Shown here piece after piece: positions 55,338 through 63,619 of a stretch of 64,000 nucleotides of DNA. The notes below the pieces were generated by a model that saw nothing but the letters and a program-made list of their open reading frames with translations, did no database searches and was not told the origin of the DNA. Within the stretch, counting starts at the first letter, position 1; the number at the start of each line of letters is the position of its first letter. A program made the translations under genes and the position numbers. The stretch lies in contig CAVXPD010000004.1 of the NCBI GenBank assembly GCA_963763575.1, positions 496,001 to 560,000 of the forward strand, given 5' to 3'. Source of the DNA: Bog-473 sp963763575 (GTDB taxonomy: Bacteria > Actinomycetota > Acidimicrobiia > Acidimicrobiales > RAAP-2).

Positions 55338-55627
55338 TGATCACCGAGCACGCGTTGCTCGACGTCGTCCCGGGCCGGGAGCTCGAGTTCGTGGGCGCCA
55401 TGGAACACGCCAAGTCCCTGATCGCGGCGAGTCCCGGCTTCGTGTCGCTCCGGATCGAGCGCTGTGTGGAACGACCGAGTCGTTTTCTCTTGCTGGTCGA
55501 GTGGGAGCGCCTCGAGGACCACACCGAGGGCTTCCGGGGCTCACCCGCCTACGAAGAGTGGCGCGCCGCGCTCCACCATTTCTACGACCCGTTCCCTGTG
55601 GTGGAGCACTTCGAAGCCGTCGTTTGA
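55337..55627 (+). CDS. Antibiotic biosynthesis monooxygenase (ABM) domain protein
   Basis: 96 residues of the dimeric alpha/beta barrel: begins MITEHALLDVVPGRELEF, SPGFVSLRIERCVERPSRFLLLVEWERLEDH, SPAYEEWRAALHHFYDP. Cofactor-free monooxygenases and heme-degrading enzymes share this fold; no direct substrate clue. Its ATG overlaps the M20 stop by one base (TGATG). Confidence 0.88.
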   Translation: MITEHALLDVVPGRELEFVGAMEHAKSLIAASPGFVSLRIERCVERPSRFLLLVEWERLEDHTEGFRGSPAYEEWRAALHHFYDPFPVVEHFEAVV

Positions 55628-55663
55628 GCGGAGGTGCCGCGTCGTTGGGAGACAGCGAGCGGC

Positions 55664-56365
55664 TCAGGGCGGACCGTGAGCGGGCACGGCAACCGGCCTG
55701 GACGTCCCGGGCGGCGGTGAGCCGATGAACATGTCGCGGCACCGGTCGAGTCCCACGATCTCGATGTCGTCGCGGCGCCTGCGCTCCCATTGCTCTCGCC
55801 CGAGGCGGAGGCGGATGGTCCGGCCGGACCCGTCGCGCCGGCGACCCCTGGCCTCACCGTTCTCCTCGTAGCCCACCGAGCGTGACGTCGCCAACGACGC
55901 GGCGTTGTCCTCGAAGGCGCCGCTCAGCGCCTCCTCTGCCCCGAGGCCGGCGAAGGCGAGGTGCAGGATCGCCTGTCGCATCTCGCGCCCTAGTCCGTGA
56001 CCCTGATGGGCCACGCCGAGCCAGGACCCCGTCTCGACCGAGCGCACGGCCCGGAATTGCTGCGCCTCCAAGTCCTGCATGCCGACCGGCCGCCCCGCGA
56101 CGAACACGGCGGCGGTCAGGGTCCAGTTGTCGGGCGACCAATTGGCCCGGTGTCCCCACAGCCATTGCGCCGTCTCCCGCCCGCGTTGTTCGGGTTCGAC
56201 GTCGGTCCACGGGACGAAGAAGGGCATGGTCTCGGGATCGTGGATCCCCCGGCCGGCCAGGTCGATCAGGTCCGCGAACTCGTCTTCTCGGGGCAGGCGC
56301 AGCTCGAGCCGCGGCGTCCGGACGACCAGGTCGAAGAGGGGCCAGAACGAACCCGACCCGGTCAC
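55664..56365 (-). CDS. GNAT family N-acetyltransferase (RimJ/RimL-like)
   Basis: 233 residues, GTG start. VVRTPRLELRLPREDEFADL, GSWLGVAHQGHGLGREMRQAI (acetyl-CoA site) and the A-F-E-D-N-A-A-S segment are Acetyltransf_3 features. It follows the methylmalonyl-CoA mutase gene by 8 nt on the same strand. C-terminal ~30 residues beyond the domain are Pro/Gly-rich. Confidence 0.87.
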   Translation of the reverse strand: MTGSGSFWPLFDLVVRTPRLELRLPREDEFADLIDLAGRGIHDPETMPFFVPWTDVEPEQRGRETAQWLWGHRANWSPDNWTLTAAVFVAGRPVGMQDLEAQQFRAVRSVETGSWLGVAHQGHGLGREMRQAILHLAFAGLGAEEALSGAFEDNAASLATSRSVGYEENGEARGRRRDGSGRTIRLRLGREQWERRRRDDIEIVGLDRCRDMFIGSPPPGTSRPVAVPAHGPP

Positions 56366-56373
56366 GGAGTCAG

Positions 56374-57987
56374 TCAGCGCCCGGGTTGATAGACGCCGAA
56401 CTCGAGGCGCAGGACGTCGGACACCTCACCCAGGGTCGCCATCTGCTTGAGGGCCGCCTTCATGGGCACCAACAGGTTGCCCTCACCCCTCGCCGTCTCG
56501 GCGACGTCGGCGAGCGCCCGGTCCACGGCTGCCTGGTCGCGTGCCGCGCGCACCGAGCGCGTGCGCTCGATCTGCAGCTGCTGGAGCTTGATGTCGATCG
56601 GGAACACCTCGGCCGGCTCCTCCGCCGAGTCGGTGAAGCGATTGACACCGACGACGACCTTCTCGCCGTCGTCGACCGCCTTGGCGAAGCTGTACGCGGC
56701 AGCCTCGATCTCTTCCTGCATGAAACGCGCCTCGATGGCCGCGACCGCGCCACCCAGTTGGTCGATGCGCTCCAGGTAGGCCGTTGCGCCGGCCTCGACC
56801 TGGTCGGTCAACGACTCGACGTAGTACGAGCCGGCCAAGGGGTCCACCGTGTCGGCCACCCCAGACTCGAAGCCGACGACCTGCTGCGTCCGCAGCGCGA
56901 TCTTGGCCGCGCGCGTCGTCGGCAGCCCCAGCGCCTCGTCGAAGCCGTTCGTGTGCAGGCTCTGTGTCCCGCCCAGGGCAGCCGCCAGCGTCTGCACGGT
57001 GACCCGCACGATGTTGTTCTCTGGCTGCTGGGCCGTGAGCGTGGACCCACCGGTCTGGGTGTGAAAACGCAACATTTTGGAGCGATCATCCTTCGCTCCA
57101 AAGCGCTCGGTCATGATGCGCGCCCACATCCGGCGCGCCGCGCGGTACTTTGCGATCTCCTCGAAGAGGTTGTTGTGCGCGTTCCAGAAGAACGACAGCC
57201 GCGGCGCGAAGGCGTCGACGTCCATCCCGGCCGCGATGGCTGCCTCGACGTAGGCAATGCCGTTGGCCAGGGTGAAGGCGATCTCCTGCACGGCGGTCGA
57301 GCCCGCCTCGCGGATGTGGTAGCCCGAGATGGAAATGGTGTTCCAGTTCGGCAGCTCCTCCGCGCAATAGGCGAACGTGTCGACGATGAGGCGCATCGAC
57401 GGTCGGGGCGGGTAGATGTACGTGCCGCGGGCGATGTACTCCTTCAAGATGTCGTTCTGGATGGTGCCGCGGATCTTGTCTCGCGGGGCGCCCTGCTCCT
57501 CGGCGACCAGTTGGTAGAGCAGCAAGAGGATGGCCCCGGTCGCGTTGATCGTCATCGACGTCGTGACCTTGTCCATCGGCAGGTCTGCCATGAGCAGGCG
57601 CATGTCCGCCAGCGAGTCGATGGCCACACCGACCTTGCCTACCTCGCCTTCGGCGCGTGGGTGGTCGGAGTCGTAGCCCATCTGCGTGGGCAGGTCGAAG
57701 GCACACGAGAGGCCGGTCTGTCCCGCGTCGAGAAGGAACTTGAAACGCTGGTTGGTTGCTTCTGCGGACCCGAAGCCCGCGTACTGGCGCATCGTCCACA
57801 ACTTCGAGCGGTACATGTCCCGGTGGATGCCGCGCGTGTAGGGGAAGGCGCCGGGGTCGCCCAGTTGCACGCTCGGATCCCAGCCGTCGAGGTCCGCGGC
57901 GCCGTAGACGGAATGGATCTCGATGCCCGAATCGGTGCGGTGCTCGGGAGCGTCCTGAGGCTCCTGGCTTTGCGGTGTCACACCCAT
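56374..57987 (-). CDS. Methylmalonyl-CoA mutase large subunit
   Basis: 537 residues: the substrate-binding TIM barrel only, with no B12-binding domain, so a separate small subunit is needed; none is in the window. WTMRQYAGFGSAEATNQ (Tyr69), FDLPTQMGYDSDHP, IQNDILKEYIARGTYIYPP (Arg187) and FFWNAHNNLFEE are present. Tyr and Arg at these places are the pattern of methylmalonyl- rather than isobutyryl- or hydroxyisobutyryl-CoA mutases; this is my reading of known family differences. Links propionyl-CoA carboxylation to succinyl-CoA. Confidence 0.9.
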   Translation of the reverse strand: MGVTPQSQEPQDAPEHRTDSGIEIHSVYGAADLDGWDPSVQLGDPGAFPYTRGIHRDMYRSKLWTMRQYAGFGSAEATNQRFKFLLDAGQTGLSCAFDLPTQMGYDSDHPRAEGEVGKVGVAIDSLADMRLLMADLPMDKVTTSMTINATGAILLLLYQLVAEEQGAPRDKIRGTIQNDILKEYIARGTYIYPPRPSMRLIVDTFAYCAEELPNWNTISISGYHIREAGSTAVQEIAFTLANGIAYVEAAIAAGMDVDAFAPRLSFFWNAHNNLFEEIAKYRAARRMWARIMTERFGAKDDRSKMLRFHTQTGGSTLTAQQPENNIVRVTVQTLAAALGGTQSLHTNGFDEALGLPTTRAAKIALRTQQVVGFESGVADTVDPLAGSYYVESLTDQVEAGATAYLERIDQLGGAVAAIEARFMQEEIEAAAYSFAKAVDDGEKVVVGVNRFTDSAEEPAEVFPIDIKLQQLQIERTRSVRAARDQAAVDRALADVAETARGEGNLLVPMKAALKQMATLGEVSDVLRLEFGVYQPGR

Positions 57988-58059
57988 AAGGTTACGAAAG
58001 ATCCAGGTGGCTGGGCCATACGGGCCGAGGCGGGCACGGAAACGGGCAGACTACGGCCC

Positions 58060-58509
58060 ATGGAGGACGTCTCACCCACCTTCTCGCACTTCGGGATCTG
58101 CGTGAGCGACCTCGAACGCTCCCTCGCGTTCTACTGCGGCGCGCTGGGGTTCGAGAAGGCCGAATCGCACGAGATCGGGTCCGAGTTCGCCGGCCTGATG
58201 GACCTGGACCGGGTCGCCGTGACCTCCCAGTTCATCCGCCGGGGGACGACTGCCATCGAGCTCCTGGCCTTTCGCGAGCCCGCCCCCTTCGGCGAGCGGG
58301 ACCGCCGTGCGCTGAACCGGCTCGGGCTGACCCACCTCTCCTTCCGGGTGCGCGACGTCGAGGAGACGGCGCAACGGATCGTCCAGCTCGGCGGCGCGGT
58401 GGTGGGGTCGAGCCGCACCAGGATCGATCTCGGGGGAACCGCCCTCGAATTCCTCTACTGCACCGATCCCGACGGCGTCCGCGTCGAATTGATGGACTTC
58501 GGCGGCTGA
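58060..58509 (+). CDS. VOC/glyoxalase family protein
   Basis: 149 residues. VOC beta-alpha-beta-beta-beta repeats: FSHFGICVSDLERSLAFYCGALGF and LTHLSFRVRDVEETAQRIVQLGG, ending GVRVELMDF. Possible metal ligands His11, Glu69, His103 and Glu144. Methylmalonyl-CoA epimerase is one option, given the divergent mutase gene 72 nt away, but a glyoxalase or dioxygenase is equally possible. Its 3' end overlaps the convergent CtaG gene by 55 nt. Confidence 0.85.
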   Translation: MEDVSPTFSHFGICVSDLERSLAFYCGALGFEKAESHEIGSEFAGLMDLDRVAVTSQFIRRGTTAIELLAFREPAPFGERDRRALNRLGLTHLSFRVRDVEETAQRIVQLGGAVVGSSRTRIDLGGTALEFLYCTDPDGVRVELMDFGG

Positions 58510-59405
58510 GGGCCGCCTACTCCCTCGAGCGCAGCCTGCGCGTCGAGCTCCCGGTCGATCCGCTCGGCCTTGCGCTCCTCCAGGTGCATCCAGCGGAGTG
58601 CCACGGGGATCATCGGCCAAAGCATCAGCGTGTCGCCCACCACCCACATGATGGTGCCGCCGATGTGGAGGTCGACGACGTACGAGGGACCCCACGAGCG
58701 GTGCGTCGCCAGGTAGGCGGGGAAGATCTCGTGCGTCACGCCGGTAAGAGAGACTCCGGTGAAGGTGTCGATCGGAATGGCCAAGAAGAGGTAGAAGAAT
58801 TGCAGCGCCGGGTGGAGCCGGTAACGGTTCGGGTCGTTGCCGAAGATCTGGCGCCAGAACAGATACCCGACCAGTAGGAAGGCGAGGTGCTCGGCGTTGT
58901 GCGCGCTCTCCTGGGTGAGGGTGTAGTTGTACCAGACCGTCAGGTGGCTGACCGGGATCACGATCGCGTAGAGGACGAAGGCGACGAGCGGATGGCCGAA
59001 GAACTTGGCCGGCTTGGAGCGCAGCGCCTCCGTGACGACGACGTGCGCCGTGCCGCTGGTCGACTTCCAGGCCAGCTCCAGGGGCGAGGCGATGGCGAAG
59101 AGCGGAGCGGCCACCATGATGAGCAGCAGGTGCTGGACCATGTGGTCCCAGAAGAGCTCCCCGTCGTAGACGCCGACGAAGCTGAAGATGGCCACGCCGG
59201 TGGTGACGAGCGCGCCGATCCAAGCCACCGTTTTGCCGGCCGACCACGGGTGCCGCGGGTGCAGCGCGTTGTTGCACCGCACCCCCCAGAGGTAGAGGGC
59301 CAGCGCGGCGACGATAATCGCCACCGGGACGAAGGGGAACTGCGTCGTGAAGAGCTGCGACCCCCGCAGGGGCGGAAGCCCTGCGTCGTACAGCGCGGCG
59401 ATCAC
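58455..59405 (-). CDS. Cytochrome c oxidase assembly protein, CtaG/Caa3 family
   Basis: 316 residues, GTG start, about seven membrane helices. Conserved histidines lie in FWDHMVQHLLLIMVAAPL, ESAHNAEHLAFLLVGYLFW, and VDLHIGGTIMWVVGDTLML; this set is typical of the actinobacterial CtaG family involved in copper delivery to cytochrome oxidase. The C-terminal ~45 residues are cytoplasmic and encoded across the 3' end of the VOC gene. Confidence 0.9.
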   Translation of the reverse strand: MIAALYDAGLPPLRGSQLFTTQFPFVPVAIIVAALALYLWGVRCNNALHPRHPWSAGKTVAWIGALVTTGVAIFSFVGVYDGELFWDHMVQHLLLIMVAAPLFAIASPLELAWKSTSGTAHVVVTEALRSKPAKFFGHPLVAFVLYAIVIPVSHLTVWYNYTLTQESAHNAEHLAFLLVGYLFWRQIFGNDPNRYRLHPALQFFYLFLAIPIDTFTGVSLTGVTHEIFPAYLATHRSWGPSYVVDLHIGGTIMWVVGDTLMLWPMIPVALRWMHLEERKAERIDRELDAQAALEGVGGPQPPKSINSTRTPSGSVQ

Positions 59406-59427
59406 TCCCCAGACGGTACTGCCAGGG

Positions 59428-60435
59428 TCAGCCGTGCTGCCAAACGCGCTGGGAGACGCCCCGCTTGCCGTACAGGGCCGCCCCGTCGAGGGCGGCCAGC
59501 TCCTCGTCGGTCATCCGCCAGCCCAGGGCGCCGGCGTTCTGTTCTGCCTGCGACCTGTTCTTGGCGCCGGGGATCGGCACCGCCCCGCGGGCGATGAGCC
59601 ACGCCAGCGCGACCTGGCTTGGGGTGCGGTCACCGTGAGCCTCCCCGATGCGGCGCAGCTCGCCCACGATCTGGTCGACCTGCTCCATCGGGTGCGCCGA
59701 GAAGGTTCGGCTGCTCGGAGGCGGGTTCGACGCCGAGTACTTGCCGGTGAGGCGCCCCTGCCCGATGGGCGAATAGGCGAGCGGCACGACCCCGAGCTCG
59801 CGGCACAAGTCGATGAGTCCGACACGGAGCGGCATCGTTCGCAGCAGGGAGAACTCCACCTGGTTGCTCGCCAACCGGAGGCCACGCTTGCGCAGGGCCG
59901 TGTCCATGGCGCGGGTCTCCTTGGCCGAGTAGTTCGACACGCCGACCGCCCGCACCAACCCCTCGGCCTGGGCGGCCGCGAGCGCCTCGGCCAGAGCGTC
60001 GTGCGACCGCAGAGAGATGGGTCCGTGGATCTGGTAGAGGTCGATCGTCTCGATGCCCAGTCGCTCGCGAGACCGCCGTGCCGCCGAGAGGAGCGCGGCA
60101 TGCACATTGACCTTCCAGGGGCTGGGCATGAACTTGGTGGCGATCACCACCTGGCCGCGCACATCGGGCGCCGCGGCGATCAAGCGGCCGATGATGCGCT
60201 CACTCTCGCCCCGTCCGTACACCTCCGCCGTGTCGAAGAGGACGATCCCAGCCTCGATGCTGGCTTCCCATGCCTCGCGGATGGTCGACTCCGTGAGCGA
60301 GGTGTCGTAGCCGCCCATGCCCCAGACGCCCTTGTCGCCCCAGGCCCACGTGCCGACGCCCAGGGGCGGGATGGCGACTTCGGAGCCGGCCAGCACGATG
60401 TGGTCGCTCGCCTGGGGCGGCGCAGCGTCGGTCAT
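59428..60435 (-). CDS. Aldo/keto reductase
   Basis: 335 residues of the (beta/alpha)8 NADPH-dependent family. Catalytic tetrad Asp68, Tyr73, Lys101 and His137 (VLFDTAEVYG, IATKFM, LYQIHGP). SNYSAKETRAM and IPGAKNRSQAEQNAGAL complete the fold. Start ATG 60435 is overlapped by the stop of a small upstream ORF (ATGA). Substrate unknown; the AKR13/YakC-like class is likely. Confidence 0.92.
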   Translation of the reverse strand: MTDAAPPQASDHIVLAGSEVAIPPLGVGTWAWGDKGVWGMGGYDTSLTESTIREAWEASIEAGIVLFDTAEVYGRGESERIIGRLIAAAPDVRGQVVIATKFMPSPWKVNVHAALLSAARRSRERLGIETIDLYQIHGPISLRSHDALAEALAAAQAEGLVRAVGVSNYSAKETRAMDTALRKRGLRLASNQVEFSLLRTMPLRVGLIDLCRELGVVPLAYSPIGQGRLTGKYSASNPPPSSRTFSAHPMEQVDQIVGELRRIGEAHGDRTPSQVALAWLIARGAVPIPGAKNRSQAEQNAGALGWRMTDEELAALDGAALYGKRGVSQRVWQHG

Positions 60436-60572
60436 ATCGAGCTGCGCGGCGCGTCGGCCCGGGCGACGTGCATGTGAACGTCGAACATCATTGGTTTCTT
60501 CCCCCAGATCTCCTGGTCGACGGGTGCAGAACGTTGCAGCTTTTGGAGGATCTTGCTCCCCCACATGGGCAT
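60432..60572 (-). CDS. Putative small protein coupled to the aldo/keto reductase
   Basis: 46 residues from ATG 60572 (a longer in-frame start is at 60725). Moderate coding bias and a stop overlapping the AKR start by 4 nt support translation. The sequence ends KKPMMFDVHMHVARADAPRSS; no known domain. No clear ribosome site is visible. It could be a leader peptide or a conserved small protein. Confidence 0.35.
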   Translation of the reverse strand: MPMWGSKILQKLQRSAPVDQEIWGKKPMMFDVHMHVARADAPRSSI

Positions 60573-60854
60573 TTGTCGAGGTTGTCCCGGGCCTTGCGGG
60601 AAGCGAGGTGGCGGTTCCCGCCCGCTGCGTGCGGCCAGCCACGTGTCGGGCGCCTTACCGAGACCACCCAAGAGGAAGGGGACCACCAGGCCGAGCTGGC
60701 CGACAAGGTCGTGCTCCAAGGCCATCAGGATGGGTGACGCTGTTGGCAGGCGACATGTTGGTTATCATCCGCTGCTTCAGCTCGCCACTTCGCCGGACAG
60801 GCACCAAGGAAGCTGGCCGCAGCCAACGACCGTGTCCAGGGGGTGAGTTTTGAG

Positions 60855-61001
60855 GTGAGCACCACCAACAACGGGGGAAAATGGAGAGGTCATTACCTGC
60901 TGGGTCCGAAGGTCGACCCGCGGCACCCCTTCCCGCTCGTCGACGGTCGGGACCAGCGTCACCCGTCGATGAGCCTCGAGCGGCTCGCTCGGGATTCTTG
61001 A
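60855..61001 (+). CDS. Putative 48-residue protein upstream of YfhO-like gene
   Basis: GTG 60855 with a G-rich site (GGGGGTGAG) upstream. Most third positions are G/C, especially after residue 15 (KVDPRHPFPLVDGRD). Basic, no helix or signal. Ends 27 nt before the YfhO-family start, so it may be co-transcribed. Not recognised. The ~100 nt before it hold nothing I can identify. Confidence 0.35.
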   Translation: MSTTNNGGKWRGHYLLGPKVDPRHPFPLVDGRDQRHPSMSLERLARDS

Positions 61002-61028
61002 ACCGCACCTCTCATTTTGAGTTATCGA

Positions 61029-63434
61029 ATGTCCCGTACGAGCGAGGCTGATCTCCAAGCCGTTTCGTCGGAACAGGACGAATCCGTTTCGCCGGAGCAG
61101 GACGCCGCCGTTTCGCCGGAGGATGACGCCGCGCCGTCCCGCGGGCACTGGGGAAAGTTCGACATCGTAGGGTTGGCTTGCGTCGTCGTCGCAGGCGTGC
61201 TGGCGCTCGTGCCCGCCCTTGCCCACGGGACTTTCCTGGGACCCTATGACATCCTCCAGAGCACTGGGCTCAACAAGGTCCCGAATGTAAAGGTCCACAA
61301 CTCAACGCTCTTCGACCAGATCAGCCTCTTCGTCCCATGGACGAATCTGGTGTGGACCCAGGTCCATCAAGGCCACCTTCCGCTGTGGAATCCCTACAGC
61401 GCACTCGGCATGCCCCTCGCGTTCAACTGGGAGTCCGCTCCCATGAGCCTTCCCGCCCTGATCGGATATCTGTTCCCGGTCCGACTCGCCTACACGGCCC
61501 AAGTAGTCGTCACCGTCGTGATCGCGGGCGCGGGTGTCTACGTGCTCGGGAAGGTGCTTCGACTCGGGGTGCTCGGCTGCATGACGGCGGCGATCGCCTT
61601 CGAGCTGAGCGGCGCCTTCATGGGGAACCTCGGATGGCCGTACGCCTCCGTGTATTCCTGGGGAGGCTGGCTTCTTGCCGCCGTGCTCCTGGTTCTGCGC
61701 GGAGAGAGCGGCGAGAAGCGGACGAAGGCGATCGTGTTTCTTGCCATCGTCGTTGCGTTCACGATCTATGCGGGCAATCCCGAGGACGCGACGTTGCTCG
61801 CACTGTCGGCGGCCGGCTTCGCCCTGGTGATGCTCCTTTTCAGGGCGCCCGCACTCGGAGGGTCAGGCCCCGTGATACGGCCTGCCATCGATTTGGGGAT
61901 TTCGGGGGTCGCAGGCGCGGGCCTTGCGGCGCCGCTCATCCTTCCGGGACTCCAACTTGCGCGGGGGTCGAACCGCAGCGCCGTGGGACCAGACCTGTTC
62001 CCGAAGGGTCTGCCCCCCAAAGAGTTGGTCCACCTCGTCTTCCAGGGCTTTGACGGGCTGCCCCTATTGCACAGCCAATGGTTCGGGCTCTCCGCCTATA
62101 CGGCGACTACTGCGTATGTCGGAGTAATCGTTCTCGTGCTGGCGGCGACGGCGCTGGTCCTGCGGTGGAAACGACCCGAGGTGCGCTCCTTCGCGGTGCT
62201 GGCGTTGGCAACGGGAGTGCTCGTGTTCACGCCTCCCCTCGTGTCCCTCTTGGACAGCTCGGTCGCACGCATCTACTGGATTTTCGCCATCACCCCAGTG
62301 GTTCTTGCAATCGCAATTCTTTCAGGTATCGGGATGGACGTCTTGGTCAAGTGCCACGGCGACCGACGCGTTCGGCGTGTGCTCGGCATCGGATTCGTTG
62401 CGACGGCGGTTTTGCTCGGGGTCATCTGGCTCGTCGACCGAGGAGGGCTCACTCCATCGGAGTCGAGCATCCGCTCACACAGCTTCATTTGGCCCACGAT
62501 CGAGGTGATTACCGGGCTGATAGTGGTGTGGCTGCTGGCGAAGGCGGCCACTCGGTCGCGGCCGCTCCCCTTTGGAGTCGGCGCCGGGAGCGTCGCCGGG
62601 TCGTTGCTCCTCCTGGTTGTGACCGGTTTCCTTGTCGCTTCGGGTGCCCCCATCTTCTCGTCGAGCTCCGTGTACCCAACATCCACTCCGGCGGTCACAT
62701 CGCTCAAGCATGCCGTTGGCGGCTCGATCGTCGGCCTCGGCGGTTCGCCGACATACCCCCAAGACCTCGGGATCCTGGTGAATGCCAACCTCCTCTACGA
62801 CGTTCAGGAGTTCGCCGCCTATGACCCATTGGTGCCCCGTGCGTACTTCTCGTTGTACAAGACGCCTGTCTCCGAGCTCGCCGAGGTCGTAGACATATTC
62901 AGTCCGGCGATCAACTCCATCCAAGCCGCTCGACTCTACGGGATCGGCTATTTGCTCGAACCATCTGGCGTGTCCGGACCCAAGGGCTCGGTCTTCGATC
63001 GAAAATTGGCTGATCAGGACCTGTATCGCGTGCCGGGAGCGGCAGCCGCCACGCTCGTCTCGTTGCGGCCCAATGGGTCGCTACCCGGCATCTACGCTTC
63101 CGGCTCCCCGGTCGGAGTGGCTCATCCGACTCCGGGCACCTGGAGAATGGCCACCAACAATGCGACTCGAACTGTCCTCCGCCTGAGACTCACCAATGTT
63201 CCCGGTTGGCGCGCCACCATTGACGGCAAGCCTGTCGAGGTCAATTCGTTTGCCCAGACGATGCTGCAGGTTCGAGTGCCGCCTGGTCGACATGTCGTAG
63301 AGCTGCAATATTGGCCGAAGACCTTTTCGATCGGAATCATTTTGGCCTTCTGCGCAGCGTTGGGATTGGCGATCCTTCTGATCTTCTCTTGGATTCGGTC
63401 ACGAGGACGTCGCGGCTCCGAGAAGGTCGCTTGA
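61029..63434 (+). CDS. YfhO family membrane protein
   Basis: 801 residues. About 11-13 helices. In the first large external loop come VPWTNLVWTQVHQGHLPLWN and NWESAPMSLPALIGYLFP, family-typical (GT-C-like). Beyond residue ~540 an extracytoplasmic domain ends with NVPGWRATIDGKPVEV and a last helix. In Gram-positive bacteria YfhO proteins glycosylate lipoteichoic acids; here a role in exported glycan transfer is inferred. N-terminus has three SPEQD-like repeats. ATG 61029 is used; TTG 61017 is an option. Confidence 0.9.
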   Translation: MSRTSEADLQAVSSEQDESVSPEQDAAVSPEDDAAPSRGHWGKFDIVGLACVVVAGVLALVPALAHGTFLGPYDILQSTGLNKVPNVKVHNSTLFDQISLFVPWTNLVWTQVHQGHLPLWNPYSALGMPLAFNWESAPMSLPALIGYLFPVRLAYTAQVVVTVVIAGAGVYVLGKVLRLGVLGCMTAAIAFELSGAFMGNLGWPYASVYSWGGWLLAAVLLVLRGESGEKRTKAIVFLAIVVAFTIYAGNPEDATLLALSAAGFALVMLLFRAPALGGSGPVIRPAIDLGISGVAGAGLAAPLILPGLQLARGSNRSAVGPDLFPKGLPPKELVHLVFQGFDGLPLLHSQWFGLSAYTATTAYVGVIVLVLAATALVLRWKRPEVRSFAVLALATGVLVFTPPLVSLLDSSVARIYWIFAITPVVLAIAILSGIGMDVLVKCHGDRRVRRVLGIGFVATAVLLGVIWLVDRGGLTPSESSIRSHSFIWPTIEVITGLIVVWLLAKAATRSRPLPFGVGAGSVAGSLLLLVVTGFLVASGAPIFSSSSVYPTSTPAVTSLKHAVGGSIVGLGGSPTYPQDLGILVNANLLYDVQEFAAYDPLVPRAYFSLYKTPVSELAEVVDIFSPAINSIQAARLYGIGYLLEPSGVSGPKGSVFDRKLADQDLYRVPGAAAATLVSLRPNGSLPGIYASGSPVGVAHPTPGTWRMATNNATRTVLRLRLTNVPGWRATIDGKPVEVNSFAQTMLQVRVPPGRHVVELQYWPKTFSIGIILAFCAALGLAILLIFSWIRSRGRRGSEKVA
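61060..61131 (+). repeat. Three 24-nt tandem repeats in the YfhO N-terminus
   Basis: Units start at 61060, 61084 and 61108 with CCGTTTCG, each encoding an acidic octapeptide of the type VSPEQDAA. The repeat keeps the reading frame, so the acidic cytoplasmic tail can vary in length by slippage. Confidence 0.8.
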
Positions 63435-63619
63435 CTCCAGCACCGAGTCACGTCGTCGATAGCGGATCGGTGCCGGCTGGCAGATCGCGGCCAGCGGAAC
63501 GCCGCCTTTCTGTAACAAAGGACATCGTCTACTGCCCCCGATTGACAGGACATCGGATCGTCGATGAAGCTTTCTGAACTGGTCGATTGGGCCAGGTCAA
63601 CTGCCCGGAGGACTCAGGG

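Noticed and set aside
55882..58509. An 875-residue plus-strand ORF ending in the VOC domain
   Set aside because: All but the last 149 residues are antisense to the GNAT and methylmalonyl-CoA mutase genes. The VOC gene starts at ATG 58060.
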